Source of the DNA: JAEUMG01 sp963805405
GTDB lineage: Bacteria; Pseudomonadota; Alphaproteobacteria; Rhizobiales; Aestuariivirgaceae
Direction of reading: 5' to 3'
NCBI GenBank assembly: GCA_963805405.1
Contig: CAWDUC010000016.1
Location: 37,807-101,806, forward strand
Length of the DNA: 64,000 nucleotides
Part shown: positions 45,306 through 54,492 of the stretch, piece by piece
How the letters are laid out: every line of letters starts with the position of its first letter
How positions within the stretch are numbered: position 1 is the stretch's first letter
The notes under the pieces: generated by a model
What the model was told of the DNA's origin: nothing
Seen by the model: the letters and a program-made list of their open reading frames with translations, nothing else
Database searches by the model: none
Position numbers and translations under genes: made by a program

Positions 45306-48300
45306 ATGGCAACACTGGTTCTGCAATATGCCGGCGCGGCGGCGGGCGGCGCGATCGGCGGGCCGGTCGGATCGACGATCGGACGCGCTGTCGGTGCGAT
45401 TGCCGGCAGCTTCATCGATCGGGCCTTGTTCGCGCCGAAACCGCGCCGTCGCGAAGGTCCGCGCCTCGATGATCTGCGCGTCATGGGCTCGACCGAAGGC
45501 GCGCCGATCCCGCGCGTCTTCGGCGCCATGCGGCTGTCGGGCGAAGTGATCTGGGCGACCGATTTCGACGAGGTCGTGAACACATCAACCGAGAAGGCGG
45601 GCGGCAAGGGTGCTTCGAGCCAGCCCAAGACCAAGACGACGGAGTATCTCTATTACGCGAATTTCGCCGTCGCCTTGTGCGAAGGACCGATCGCCGGCAT
45701 CGGCCGGATCTGGGCCGACGGCAAAGCTTTCGATCCCGGCCGCACGCTCTGGCGCTGGTATCCGGGCAATGAGGAGCAGGAGCCTGACAGCCTGATCGTT
45801 GCGAAGGAAGGTGCCGACACCGCGCCTGCCTATCGCGGCACGGCCTATGTCGTCTTCGAGCGATTGGCATTGGCACGTTTCGGCAATCGCTTGCCGCAAT
45901 TATCCTTCGAAGTCTTCCGGCATGTGCCGGGCGCGGCCGATCTGGTGCGCGCCGTCAACATCATCCCGGGCGCGACCGAGTTCGGCTATGACACCCGCAT
46001 CGTCACGCGCAAGCTCGACGAAGGCGAGACCGCACCGGAAAACACGCACCTATTCGCGCGGACGACCGACTGGTCGCTGTCGCTCGATGATTTGCAGCGC
46101 ACCTGCCCGAACCTGAGCGCCGCGGCATTGACGGTGAGCTGGTTCGGCGACGATCTGCGCTGCGGCATGTGCACTGTCGCGCCGCGCGTCGAGAGCGCTG
46201 AAAAGAAGACATCGGGCGCAACCTGGCGTGTCGCCGGGCTCGAACGTGAAGATGCGCGCGAGGTCGAGCGGCATGAGGGGCGCCCGGCCTATGGCGGCAC
46301 GCCATCGGATCATTCGGTCATGAACGCGATCGAGGATCTGAAGGCACGCGGATTGAAGGTGACTTTCTATCCCTTCATCATGATGGATGTCGCGGTCGGC
46401 AATGATAGGATTGATCCTTATACGGAGGAAGCGGGCCAGCCGGCCTTTCCATGGCGGGGCCGCATCACCTGCATGCCGGCGCCGGGGCTTCCCGGCTCGC
46501 CCGACAAAACGCCAGCGGTCAATGCGCAGATCGACGGCCTTGTCGGCACGGCCGCGCCGAGCGACTTCGCAAGCTCGGGCAGTGCCATTGTCTATTCAGG
46601 CCCGGAAGAATGGAGCCTGCGCCGCATGGTGCTGCACTATGCCAAGCTCTGCGCGCTGGCAGGCGGCGTCGATACGTTCCTGATTGCAAGTGAACTGCCG
46701 GGTCTCACCACTTTGCGCGATGCGCCGGGCAGCTATCCGTTTGTCGCGGCATTGGCAGCGCTTGCCGCAGATGTCGCGACGATCTTGCCCGGCGCCAAGA
46801 TTTCATACGCCGCCGACTGGTCGGAATATGCGGGGCATCATCCGCAGGATGGATCGGGCGACCTCTACTTCCACCTCGATCCGCTCTGGTCGTCGCCGGC
46901 TATCGATTTCGTCGGCATCGACAACTATCTCCCTATCGCCGATTGGCGCGACGGCACGAGGCACGCGGATTACCTCGCCGGCGCGCGGTCGATCTACGAT
47001 GCCAATTATCTTAGGGCAAATATCGCGGGCGGAGAATATTTCGACTGGTACTACGCAAGCCTCGCCGATCGGCAGGCGCAGACGCGGACGCCGATCACCG
47101 ACGGCGCCCATGGCAAGCCCTGGGTCTACCGCGCCAAGGACCTCGTTTCGTGGTGGAGCGAGCCACATTACGACCGGCCGGGCGGGGTCGAATCGGCAAC
47201 GCCGACGGCATGGCTGCCGCAATCGAAGCCGATCCGCTTCACCGAACTCGGTTGTCCTGCGGTCGACAAGGGCGCGAACCAGCCCAACGTCTTTTTCGAT
47301 CCGAAATCTTCTGAAAGCGCATTGCCCCATTTTTCCAGCGGGCGGCCTGACGATATGATGCTGCATCGTTTCTTCGAAGCGGTGCTGGGCCATTGGAGCG
47401 GCACCGGCGCGCACAATCCGCTGTCGTCTCTCTATGACGGCCCGATGGTCGACGCGGCCGATATCCACCTCTGGGCTTGGGATGCGCGGCCCTATCCGGC
47501 CTTTCCGGCGCTCGACGAGATCTGGGCCGATGGCGCCAATCACGCGCGCGGCCATTGGCTGAACGGGCGCATCGGCAGTGTCACGCTCGATCGCCTGGTC
47601 GGCGCGATCTGCGAAGCCTACGGGTTTGCTCAGCATAGCGAGGAGCGCATCGATGCGGTGATCGAGGGCTATGCGCTTGACCGCATCATGGCGGCGCGCG
47701 ATGCGCTCGAGCCCTTGAGCCAGGCCTTCGCCTTCGATGCCATAGAGGCGGGTGACGGGGTGAAATTCCGCTCGCGCGATCAGCATGAAGTTGCGGTGAT
47801 CCCGGCCGGCGACCTGGTGCGGCTGGGCGCCGACAAACCGGACATTGCGGTTACGCGCGAGGACGAGGCCCTGCTGCCGCAGAGTCTGACGCTCGCCTAT
47901 ATGGATCCCGGTCTCGACTATCGCCGCGGCGCGGTTGAAAGCCAGGACCTGACCGGCGTGAGCCGGCGCGAGACCGGACTCGATCTCGCCTGTGCGATGA
48001 ACCAGCAATTGGCGGCAGAGCGCGCCGAAATCATGCTGCGCGAGGCTTGGGCTTGGCGCGAGACATTTGCATTCGCGTTGCCGCGCAGCCGCCTTTCGCT
48101 TGAACCGGGCGATGTCGTGACGCTCGATCTCGCGGCACGCCGGCATGTCGTCCGGATCACCGAGGTCAGCGACGGCGAACGCCGCGACATGCGCGCGGTG
48201 AGCCATGATGCGGCGGTCTATGAGCCCGCCGGCAAGCCGGCGCGTAATCTTCGCATGAGCGTGCCGGCAGTCGCCGGTCCGCCGCTTTTCGTCATGATGG

Positions 48301-49211
48301 ATTTGCCTTTGGCAGGCGAAGGCATCGTCGCGCATGCGCCGTGGATCGCCGCGAGCGCCAAGCCGTGGCCTGGTGCGCTCAATCTTCTTGAACGCATCGG
48401 ACCATCGAGCTTCGCGCTCAATCGCACGATTGAAGCGCCGGCCTGCATCGGCACATTGACGAGCGTTCTGCCGCCTGGTGCGGCTGGACGTTACGACCGC
48501 AGATCGCGCGTGGCCGTGAAACTGCATTCCGGCGCTTTGAGTTCGGTCAGTGAAGCCGAACTTTTGGCGGGCGGCAACGCCGCGGCGATCGGCTCAGGTG
48601 AAGCAGGTTGGGAAATCGTCCAGTTTCGCGATGCCGAACTCATCGGCGCAGGGCTCTATGAGATTTCGTGGCTGTTGCGCGGCCAGCGGGGCACAGAGAG
48701 CGTGGCGGCATTGGGCTGCGCGGCGGGGAGCCGCTTTGTCTTCCTCGACGCCGCCGTAGTCCAGGCAGATAAGCAGGTCGCGGCGATCGGCACGGCACCC
48801 GTCTTTCGCATCGGGCCTGCCGATAGCGATCATGGCGACCCGGCCTATGTCGAATTTGCGCATGGTTTGACGGGCCTCGGGCTCAAGCCTTTCGCACCGT
48901 GCGAGATAAGGGCGCGCCGTGACGGCGGCGATATCGTCATCACCTGGATTCGCCGCACGCGGATCGACGGCGATGGCTGGAGCATCGTCGAGGTGCCGCT
49001 CGGAGAAGAGGGCGAGGGCTACAGGCTCGACATCCTCTCGGGGCCAGCCGTCCTCCGCAGCCTGACACTTTCGGAGCCGCATTACCGCTACGCGGTCGCC
49101 GACGAACTCGTCGATTTCGGCGCACCCCAATCATCACTCTCGATTCGTCTCGCGCAACTGAGCGCGATCCTCGGACCCGGAACATTCCTGGAGGCCATCA
49201 TTCATGTCTGA
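45306..49211 (+). CDS. GTA tail-tip megatron with TIM-barrel-like domain (gp15-like)
   Basis: 1301 residues, the expected size for GTA gp15. Parts in order: N-terminal glycine-rich hydrophobic segment, LRVMGSTEGAPIPRVFGAMRL hub domain, phage-tail repeats with ARFGNRLPQLSFEVFRHV, the TIM-barrel-like domain (about 340-700) with SYAADWSEYAGHHPQDGSGD, FVGIDNYLPIADWRDG and WLPQSKPIRFTELGCPAVDKG, and C-terminal fibronectin-like modules. It is the distal baseplate and membrane-penetration protein. Unbroken over 3.9 kb, unlike many neighbours. Confidence 0.95.
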   Translation: MATLVLQYAGAAAGGAIGGPVGSTIGRAVGAIAGSFIDRALFAPKPRRREGPRLDDLRVMGSTEGAPIPRVFGAMRLSGEVIWATDFDEVVNTSTEKAGGKGASSQPKTKTTEYLYYANFAVALCEGPIAGIGRIWADGKAFDPGRTLWRWYPGNEEQEPDSLIVAKEGADTAPAYRGTAYVVFERLALARFGNRLPQLSFEVFRHVPGAADLVRAVNIIPGATEFGYDTRIVTRKLDEGETAPENTHLFARTTDWSLSLDDLQRTCPNLSAAALTVSWFGDDLRCGMCTVAPRVESAEKKTSGATWRVAGLEREDAREVERHEGRPAYGGTPSDHSVMNAIEDLKARGLKVTFYPFIMMDVAVGNDRIDPYTEEAGQPAFPWRGRITCMPAPGLPGSPDKTPAVNAQIDGLVGTAAPSDFASSGSAIVYSGPEEWSLRRMVLHYAKLCALAGGVDTFLIASELPGLTTLRDAPGSYPFVAALAALAADVATILPGAKISYAADWSEYAGHHPQDGSGDLYFHLDPLWSSPAIDFVGIDNYLPIADWRDGTRHADYLAGARSIYDANYLRANIAGGEYFDWYYASLADRQAQTRTPITDGAHGKPWVYRAKDLVSWWSEPHYDRPGGVESATPTAWLPQSKPIRFTELGCPAVDKGANQPNVFFDPKSSESALPHFSSGRPDDMMLHRFFEAVLGHWSGTGAHNPLSSLYDGPMVDAADIHLWAWDARPYPAFPALDEIWADGANHARGHWLNGRIGSVTLDRLVGAICEAYGFAQHSEERIDAVIEGYALDRIMAARDALEPLSQAFAFDAIEAGDGVKFRSRDQHEVAVIPAGDLVRLGADKPDIAVTREDEALLPQSLTLAYMDPGLDYRRGAVESQDLTGVSRRETGLDLACAMNQQLAAERAEIMLREAWAWRETFAFALPRSRLSLEPGDVVTLDLAARRHVVRITEVSDGERRDMRAVSHDAAVYEPAGKPARNLRMSVPAVAGPPLFVMMDLPLAGEGIVAHAPWIAASAKPWPGALNLLERIGPSSFALNRTIEAPACIGTLTSVLPPGAAGRYDRRSRVAVKLHSGALSSVSEAELLAGGNAAAIGSGEAGWEIVQFRDAELIGAGLYEISWLLRGQRGTESVAALGCAAGSRFVFLDAAVVQADKQVAAIGTAPVFRIGPADSDHGDPAYVEFAHGLTGLGLKPFAPCEIRARRDGGDIVITWIRRTRIDGDGWSIVEVPLGEEGEGYRLDILSGPAVLRSLTLSEPHYRYAVADELVDFGAPQSSLSIRLAQLSAILGPGTFLEAIIHV

Positions 49212-50696
49212 CTCTACGCATCTATCATTACCGCTGCTTTCCGCCGACCAGGCGCAGAAGCATGTGACGCATAACGAGGCTCTGATCCTCCTCGATCACA
49301 TGGTTCAGCTGGCAGTGATCTCACGGGAGATCGCGACGCCACCGGGCGTCCCCGCGGAGGGCGACCGCTATCTGATCGCTGCTTCGGCGACCGGCGCCTG
49401 GGCCGAGCATGATGGCGAACTTGGTTTTTACCAGGACGGCGTCTGGCGCTTTGCCGAGCCGCAAGCGGGCTGGCGCTTATGGTCGATGGCCGAGGAGAGG
49501 TTTTTCGTCTTCGACGGAACGCTATGGCGCGATCTTCAGACTCTGGACGAACTTGCCTTGCTCGGTATCAACACCATGGCCGATGCCTCCAACAAGCTCG
49601 CGGTCAGGAGCAATGCCGTGCTGCTGACTGCGATCACTGCAGGCGATGGCGGCACCGGTGACATGCAGGCGAAGCTCAACAAGGAAGCGGCAGGCGATAC
49701 CGCTTCGCTCCTGTTCCAGACGGGATTTTCAGGGCGTGCAGAACTGGGACTTGCCGGTGATGATGACTTCCATCTCAAGGTTTCGCCCGATGGTGCTGCC
49801 TGGACCGAAGCCCTGGTCATAGACCGCACGAACGGCCGCGCCACCTTCACGCTCTCGCCCGAACGCCTGCAGCTCGACGTCCTTACCGCGAATGATACTT
49901 ACGACGTTCCCTCCTGGGCGAGGCAATTACGCATCGTTTGCATCGGTGGCGGCGCCGGTGGCGGTGCCGCCGCCGCGGGCATCCAGTGCATCGGCGCGCT
50001 TGGGCGGCCAGGGCGGCGGTTCGGGCGGACGCTCCGATGAGATCTTCGATGTCGATGGACTCGACACAACGCTCACCATCACCATTGGCGCAGGCGGCAC
50101 TGGCGGTGCCGGCGTCACCGGCAACAGCAGTGGCAATGCCGGAACGGCGGGCGGCGACACGAAGGTCGCGAGCGGAAGCACCGACATACTTTATGCCGGC
50201 GGCGGCACCGGCGGCGTCGGCGGCACCAGTGCGCAGGTCGCAGGGATCGCAACCGGCGGCCTCGGCATGAAGCCCGGCAATGCCGGCCAGCCCTCGGTGC
50301 TGACCTCGGTGACGCCAGCCAATACTTCGCAGGGCGACTGCCCCGGCGCAGGAGGTCCAGGTGGCGCGCTTCAGACCTCGGGCGTCGCCAATTCCGGTGG
50401 CGATGGCAGCTTCGGCTACTTCATCGGCGGCATCGGACGGCGTGCCGAACGCGGCACCGGCGGCGCTTCTGGCGGCAATGCCGGAAGCGCGGGCCAGAGC
50501 AAGAATTTCGATCGCGGCTTCGGTGCCGGCGGCGGGCGCGGGCGGCGCCAATGCGGCCGGCAATGGCGGGTCCGGTGGAGCAGGTGGCCTGCCGGGCGGC
50601 GGCGGGGGTGGCGGCGGTGCATCGCGCGATACCGCGACTTCCGGCTCCGGCGGCAATGGCGGCCGTGGCGAAGTGCAGATCATAGCGATCGGCTGA
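49204..50696 (+). CDS. DUF2793 protein with glycine-rich C-terminal region, two frame breaks
   Basis: About 497 residues. The first about 110 residues match DUF2793: LSLPLLSADQAQKHVTHNEALILLDHMVQ and GDRYLIAASATGAWAEHDGELGFYQDG, a family found next to GTA and phage tails. After a linker, from YDVPSWARQLRIVCIGGGAGGG, the frame must change near 49985 and again near 50525 to keep a glycine-rich domain (TITIGAGGTGGAGVTGNSSG repeats) ending GRGEVQIIAIG. Glycine-rich caps of this type occur in phage receptor-binding fibres. The role as host-range fibre is inferred. Confidence 0.7.
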
Positions 50697-50748
50697 TCGC
50701 TACCCCGCTTTCAACTCACATCACTGATCAACATCGAAGGAGATCGTC

Positions 50749-51897
50749 ATGATCACCGCTACGATACTGCGCGCCATCGCGCCCAAGGCTGATCCGAAGC
50801 TTCTCGACAAACTCGCCGCGGCGATGGCGGAAATCCTGCCCGCCGCGGCTATTGCGACACCCTTGCGGCTTTCGCATTTTCTGGCGCAGGCCGCCCATGA
50901 GAGCGATGGCTTCAGGACGCTGGTCGAATATTGGGGTCCGACGCCGGCGCAGAAGGCCTATGAAGGGCGCAAGGACCTCGGCAATGCAAAGCGCGGTGAC
51001 GGCCGCCTCTATCGCGGGCGCGGCATCTTCCAGCTTACTGGCCGTGCCAATTACCGCGTGATCGGCGAGACGCTTGGCCTGCCGCTCGAGACCGAACCCA
51101 GACTCGCGGCTGACCCGCATCATGCGGTGCGGATTGCCGCGCAATACTGGACGAGCCGAAAACTCAACGAAGCCGCGGACGCCGATGACTTGCGTGTCAT
51201 CACACGGCGCATCAATGGCGGCCTCAACGGCCTGGCCGACCGCCAGCGCTACCTCACCCGCGCCAAGCTCGCGCTCATGCCGGGGCGCGTACAGACGAAC
51301 GCACTTCCTCCCGAAAGCGCCGATAGCGATCCGCTCATCGGCCCTGACTCTCCATCCGCTCTGGTGCGCTTGCTGCAGAGCGAATTGAACAGGCGCAATT
51401 ACGATTGCGGTGCCGAGGATGGTCATTTCGGCGGGCTGACGCGCGCCGCCGTGCTGGCGCTGAAAGCCAATGAGGGGCTCGAGACGAATTCGCCTTCGAT
51501 CCGATTGAGCACCGTCGCGGCGGCGAAACCATGGATCATCGCCGATCGCCAGCACAAGACCGCGAAGGATCTGAAGCGCGAAGGCGATCCTGGCATGGCC
51601 TTCACCGCGCGCGTCAAGGCCGGCGTCGCCTCGCTTCTCGGCCTGTTCGGCCTTGGCGGCGGAGCGACGGCTATTGAAGGGGCGGGCGATGGCACGTCCT
51701 TCTTCGATCGCGCCTCCGATGCCTTGGGACTCTGGGAGCGACTGCGGATGCTGGCGGCTCCATTCGCCGACATCGCCCGCTTTGCCGTTCACTGGCTTTG
51801 GTTGCCGGCCGTCCTCGCGCTTGTCGCGACCTGGCTGCTTTCGCGCCATTCCGAGAGGCAGCGGCTCGCCGCCTATAAAGCGGCGCGGATGTTCTGA
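50749..51897 (+). CDS. GH19 chitinase-like endolysin with peptidoglycan-binding domain and C-terminal membrane segment
   Basis: 382 residues. Catalytic domain about 35-175: RLSHFLAQAAHESDGFRTLVEYWG carries the general-acid glutamate, then YRGRGIFQLTGRANYRVIG and DADDLRVITRRINGGLNGL. A PG_binding_1-like unit about 200-250 has LLQSELNRRNYDCGAEDGHFGGLTRAAV. The C-terminus has a hydrophobic helix HWLWLPAVLALVATWLLSRHSERQR. GAAGGAGA precedes ATG 50749. Membrane attachment suggests controlled release. Its TGA overlaps the next ATG. Confidence 0.85.
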   Translation: MITATILRAIAPKADPKLLDKLAAAMAEILPAAAIATPLRLSHFLAQAAHESDGFRTLVEYWGPTPAQKAYEGRKDLGNAKRGDGRLYRGRGIFQLTGRANYRVIGETLGLPLETEPRLAADPHHAVRIAAQYWTSRKLNEAADADDLRVITRRINGGLNGLADRQRYLTRAKLALMPGRVQTNALPPESADSDPLIGPDSPSALVRLLQSELNRRNYDCGAEDGHFGGLTRAAVLALKANEGLETNSPSIRLSTVAAAKPWIIADRQHKTAKDLKREGDPGMAFTARVKAGVASLLGLFGLGGGATAIEGAGDGTSFFDRASDALGLWERLRMLAAPFADIARFAVHWLWLPAVLALVATWLLSRHSERQRLAAYKAARMF

Positions 51898-52256
51898 TGC
51901 CACTGCCTTTCGCCTTGATCGGCGCGGGCCTCGCGGCCTGTGTCAGGCCCTTCGCCAATCCATTCACCTGGCCGGCGCTCGCGCTCGTCTTCGGCCTCGG
52001 CTTCTGCAAGGGCGACGATTATCGCGACCGCGCCTGGCGCGCGATGATCGCCAAGGAGCGCGCCCTGCAGGAGCAGGCGCTGCGCGAAGCCGATGCGCGT
52101 CTGTTCGTCGTCCTCGAACGCCTCAACCGCGACAAGGAGAAACGCGATGTCCGCATTGCCGAACTGGTTGCGAAAATGGAGAAACTGCCTCGCCTCAAGC
52201 GCGGCTGCCTTGGTCCTGATGTCGTGCGCGCCATCAACCGGGCTCTATCTCGCTGA
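51897..52256 (+). CDS. Inner-membrane spanin-like (Rz-type) protein
   Basis: 119 residues. A hydrophobic N-terminal section with FTWPALALVFGLGFC as membrane helix is followed by a charged helical stretch MIAKERALQEQALREADARLFVVLERLNRDKEKRDVRIAELVAKMEKL, the short coiled coil expected for an i-spanin. A lipoprotein gene starts inside it in another frame, the classic Rz/Rz1 arrangement. Assignment rests on topology and layout, not sequence similarity. Confidence 0.6.
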   Translation: MPLPFALIGAGLAACVRPFANPFTWPALALVFGLGFCKGDDYRDRAWRAMIAKERALQEQALREADARLFVVLERLNRDKEKRDVRIAELVAKMEKLPRLKRGCLGPDVVRAINRALSR

Positions 52257-52497
52257 CCTCGAGACGCCGAACGCCAAGGCCCTGGCGGCGAAGACCAGGG
52301 CGAATTGCACGCGGGTTCTGAAGGAGCGGAAGCTCCCGGAATTGAAGCGCGACCTTACCGAGGCGGAAACAGCGGCGCTCATCGCCCGCCGCGGCGGCCT
52401 GGCCATCGACTGCGCCGAACCGGCCCTGGCCTATGTCGAGCATGTGAAGCGGGCCCACCGCGCCTTGGCAAAATCCAAGCGGATAGGGAGTCGCTAA
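52147..52497 (+). CDS. Outer-membrane lipoprotein spanin-like (Rz1-type) protein, overlapping the previous gene
   Basis: 116 residues from ATG 52147, preceded by AAGGAGAAACGCG. The N-terminus WLRKWRNCLASSAAALVLMSCAPST is a lipoprotein signal with lipobox LMSC, giving a mature protein beginning at cysteine 27. The rest is helical and lysine/alanine-rich, ending KRIGSR. It overlaps the i-spanin-like gene by 110 bases in the +1 frame. Together they would link inner and outer membranes for the last step of lysis. Confidence 0.6.
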   Translation: MSALPNWLRKWRNCLASSAAALVLMSCAPSTGLYLADLETPNAKALAAKTRANCTRVLKERKLPELKRDLTEAETAALIARRGGLAIDCAEPALAYVEHVKRAHRALAKSKRIGSR

Positions 52498-52554
52498 TCG
52501 CTCAGTCCCATTTTGCCATTTCGAAAACGTGGAACTGTTGATTATCGGATCAAC

Positions 52555-53166
52555 TCAGGCGGCCGGAGAGCTGGCCTGCCTGAGTGCGTCCCACGCCTTC
52601 TGATTGGCCTGGTCGAAGGCTTTGCGCGACTCTGCCAAAGCAGTACTCATGGCCGCCCAAGATTCGCCGCCCGCCTGCTTCAGCTTCTGCAATCGAACTT
52701 CGGCCTCCGCCGCATCTGTCTTCAGCTGCTTCACGGCGACGTCGACATCGGCACGCCGCGCAGCCGCGACTTTAGCGGCTTCGCCGTGGAGGGTGTCGAC
52801 CGCCTCGCGCCAAGCCTTGGCTTGCGCAGCCGCAACCTCCTTGAACGTGGCCTGCTGCTGTTCGACCTGCTTACCGACCGTGTCGAAGTGAGTATTGACC
52901 TCTGCCTCGAAGTCGCGCCACTGGCCTTCTAATTGCGCCTTGTTCGCCTGAAGGACCGCCGCGCCCGCCTGAGCCTGAATCTTGGCTTTTGCTTGAAACT
53001 CGTCGCGTCGTTTCTTTAAATCGGCAATAACTTGCTCGGCTTTTGCTTTCTTATCGGCTTTGAGCTGGCCACCCTTTGCTTCGAAAGACGCCAGCGTGGC
53101 GTCCATTTCGTCAATTCGCTGCTTGGTCCAATTCAGGTAAGCATGGATGCTGCTATGTTCTGCCAT
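52555..53166 (-). CDS. Coiled-coil hypothetical protein
   Basis: 203 residues, ATG 53166 (an ATG at 53178 is also possible). Almost all of the sequence is a long charged helix: WTKQRIDEMDATLASFEAKG, KKAKAEQVIADLKKRRDEFQ and ADVDVAVKQLKTDAAEAEVRL. There is no signal peptide or membrane helix, and no family is recognised. It is convergent with the GTA lysis genes and ends 58 bases from the spanin stop. It may be unrelated to the GTA. Confidence 0.65.
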   Translation of the reverse strand: MAEHSSIHAYLNWTKQRIDEMDATLASFEAKGGQLKADKKAKAEQVIADLKKRRDEFQAKAKIQAQAGAAVLQANKAQLEGQWRDFEAEVNTHFDTVGKQVEQQQATFKEVAAAQAKAWREAVDTLHGEAAKVAAARRADVDVAVKQLKTDAAEAEVRLQKLKQAGGESWAAMSTALAESRKAFDQANQKAWDALRQASSPAA

Positions 53167-53461
53167 GATCGCCTCCAATATCTTCTCTAAGCATGAAGCG
53201 AAAAGAGCCGAACAACCTTGATTCAGATCAAGCTATGCGGCGGAAACGACCACCCATCCAGACACCTCGGAGCGAAGGGCTTAGGACAAGGGGAATTCGA
53301 TTCCGGAACAGGGGCCTCCAGGAAAGTCTTCCACCACAACTTGCGGTGGGTTGTTCAAAATACTGAAATCACACGATAATATCGTTGGCAGCCGACCAGC
53401 CGGACATTCATCATGGGTTCAGGCAAGAGGCATTATGACGGGCATAGGCAAGGGCGTGACC

Positions 53462-53734
53462 ATGAATAGCCGGTATGTGCACATAGCCGCTTTGGCGGCG
53501 ATGATGCTGGGTGCTATCCCGGCTGCCGCGCCCGTTATTGCCGATGAGCAGCCCGCCGGGCAGCAGGGAAAACCATCGAAAAAGAAGATCACGCCATCCG
53601 CCGCCGCGGTTCGTGCACAACAGATGCATCCCGGCAGCACCGTCCTCGAAGTCAAGGAGGCCGGCAATAAGTATATCGTCACTCTCAAGACGCCCGGCGA
53701 GCTCAAGCGCGTTGCCATCCCGAATACGCCTTGA
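53462..53734 (+). CDS. Small periplasmic protein, FeuN-like modulator
   Basis: 90 residues from ATG 53462 (an in-frame ATG also occurs at 53435). A signal peptide MNSRYVHIAALAAMMLGAIP...AAPVIADE is followed by a lysine/glutamine linker and a small PepSY-like unit RAQQMHPGSTVLEVKEAGNKYIVTLKTPGELKRVAI. In Sinorhizobium, FeuN is a small periplasmic protein encoded just before feuP that restrains the FeuQ kinase. Position, export signal and size all match, so that role is proposed here. It ends 52 bases before the response regulator gene. Confidence 0.65.
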   Translation: MNSRYVHIAALAAMMLGAIPAAAPVIADEQPAGQQGKPSKKKITPSAAAVRAQQMHPGSTVLEVKEAGNKYIVTLKTPGELKRVAIPNTP

Positions 53735-53786
53735 CGGAACGCCACTCCCCATCCTACCCGCTGTCACGATTGAGGAGCACGAAGCC

Positions 53787-54464
53787 ATGCGCTTGCTTGT
53801 CGTAGAAGACGATCCCGATCTGAACCGGCAATTGGTCACCGCGCTGACCGACGCGGGCTATGCCGTCGACAAGGCCTCGGATGGCGAGGAAGGCCATTTC
53901 CTCGGCGATACCGAGCCCTACGACGCGGTGGTGCTCGATCTTGGCCTGCCGGTGCTCGATGGCGTGAGCGTTCTTGAAAAATGGCGCCGCTCCGGTCGCA
54001 AAATGCCGGTGCTGATCCTCACCGCCCGCGATCGCTGGAGCGACAAGGTGGCGGGCTTCGATGCCGGTGCGGATGATTATGTCGCCAAGCCCTTCCATAT
54101 GGAGGAGGTGCTGGCTCGCATCCGCGCGCTGGTGCGCCGTAGCGCCGGCCATGCCTCGAACGAAATCGCCTGCGGACCTCTGATGCTCGACACCGCCGGC
54201 GCTCGCGTGACAGTCGATGGCCGCGCCATCAAGCTCACTTCGCTCGAATTCCGCCTCCTCTCCTATCTCATGCATCACAAGGGCAAGGTCGTCTCGCGCA
54301 CCGAACTGGTCGAGCATCTCTACGATCAGGATTTCGATCGCGATTCGAACACGATCGAAGTCTTTGTCGGGCGCTTGCGGAAGAAGCTCGGCGTCGATGT
54401 GCTGCATACGGTACGCGGCATGGGCTATTGCGTTACGGAGCCGGACGAGGCGGGGAAGGGCTGA
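53787..54464 (+). CDS. feuP: OmpR/PhoB family response regulator (FeuP-like)
   Basis: 225 residues. Receiver: RLLVVEDDPDLNRQL, phospho-acceptor Asp in AVVLDLGLPVLDG near 51, ARDRW, and VAKPFHMEEVLARIRALV. Winged-helix output from about 125: FRLLSYLMHHKGKVVSRTELVEHLYDQDFDRDSNTIEVFVGRLRKK. In rhizobia, FeuP with FeuQ controls osmoadaptation and cyclic glucan export. The frame opens further upstream, but ATG 53787 has GAGGAG ahead. The kinase gene follows after 28 bases. Confidence 0.87.
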   Translation: MRLLVVEDDPDLNRQLVTALTDAGYAVDKASDGEEGHFLGDTEPYDAVVLDLGLPVLDGVSVLEKWRRSGRKMPVLILTARDRWSDKVAGFDAGADDYVAKPFHMEEVLARIRALVRRSAGHASNEIACGPLMLDTAGARVTVDGRAIKLTSLEFRLLSYLMHHKGKVVSRTELVEHLYDQDFDRDSNTIEVFVGRLRKKLGVDVLHTVRGMGYCVTEPDEAGKG

Positions 54465-54492
54465 TCCTGATCAAGCGGCACGTGGCCAGTCC

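Noticed and set aside
46803..48527. 574-codon open frame on the minus strand inside the gp15-like gene
   Set aside because: A shadow of a GC-rich coding gene; His/Arg/Asp-rich translation without motifs, while the plus strand is clearly the megatron.
34640..52497. The particle cluster as an ordinary prophage
   Set aside because: No integrase, repressor, replication, excision or attachment sites; gene order follows the GTA set. DUF559 and TMEM175 are the only intruders.
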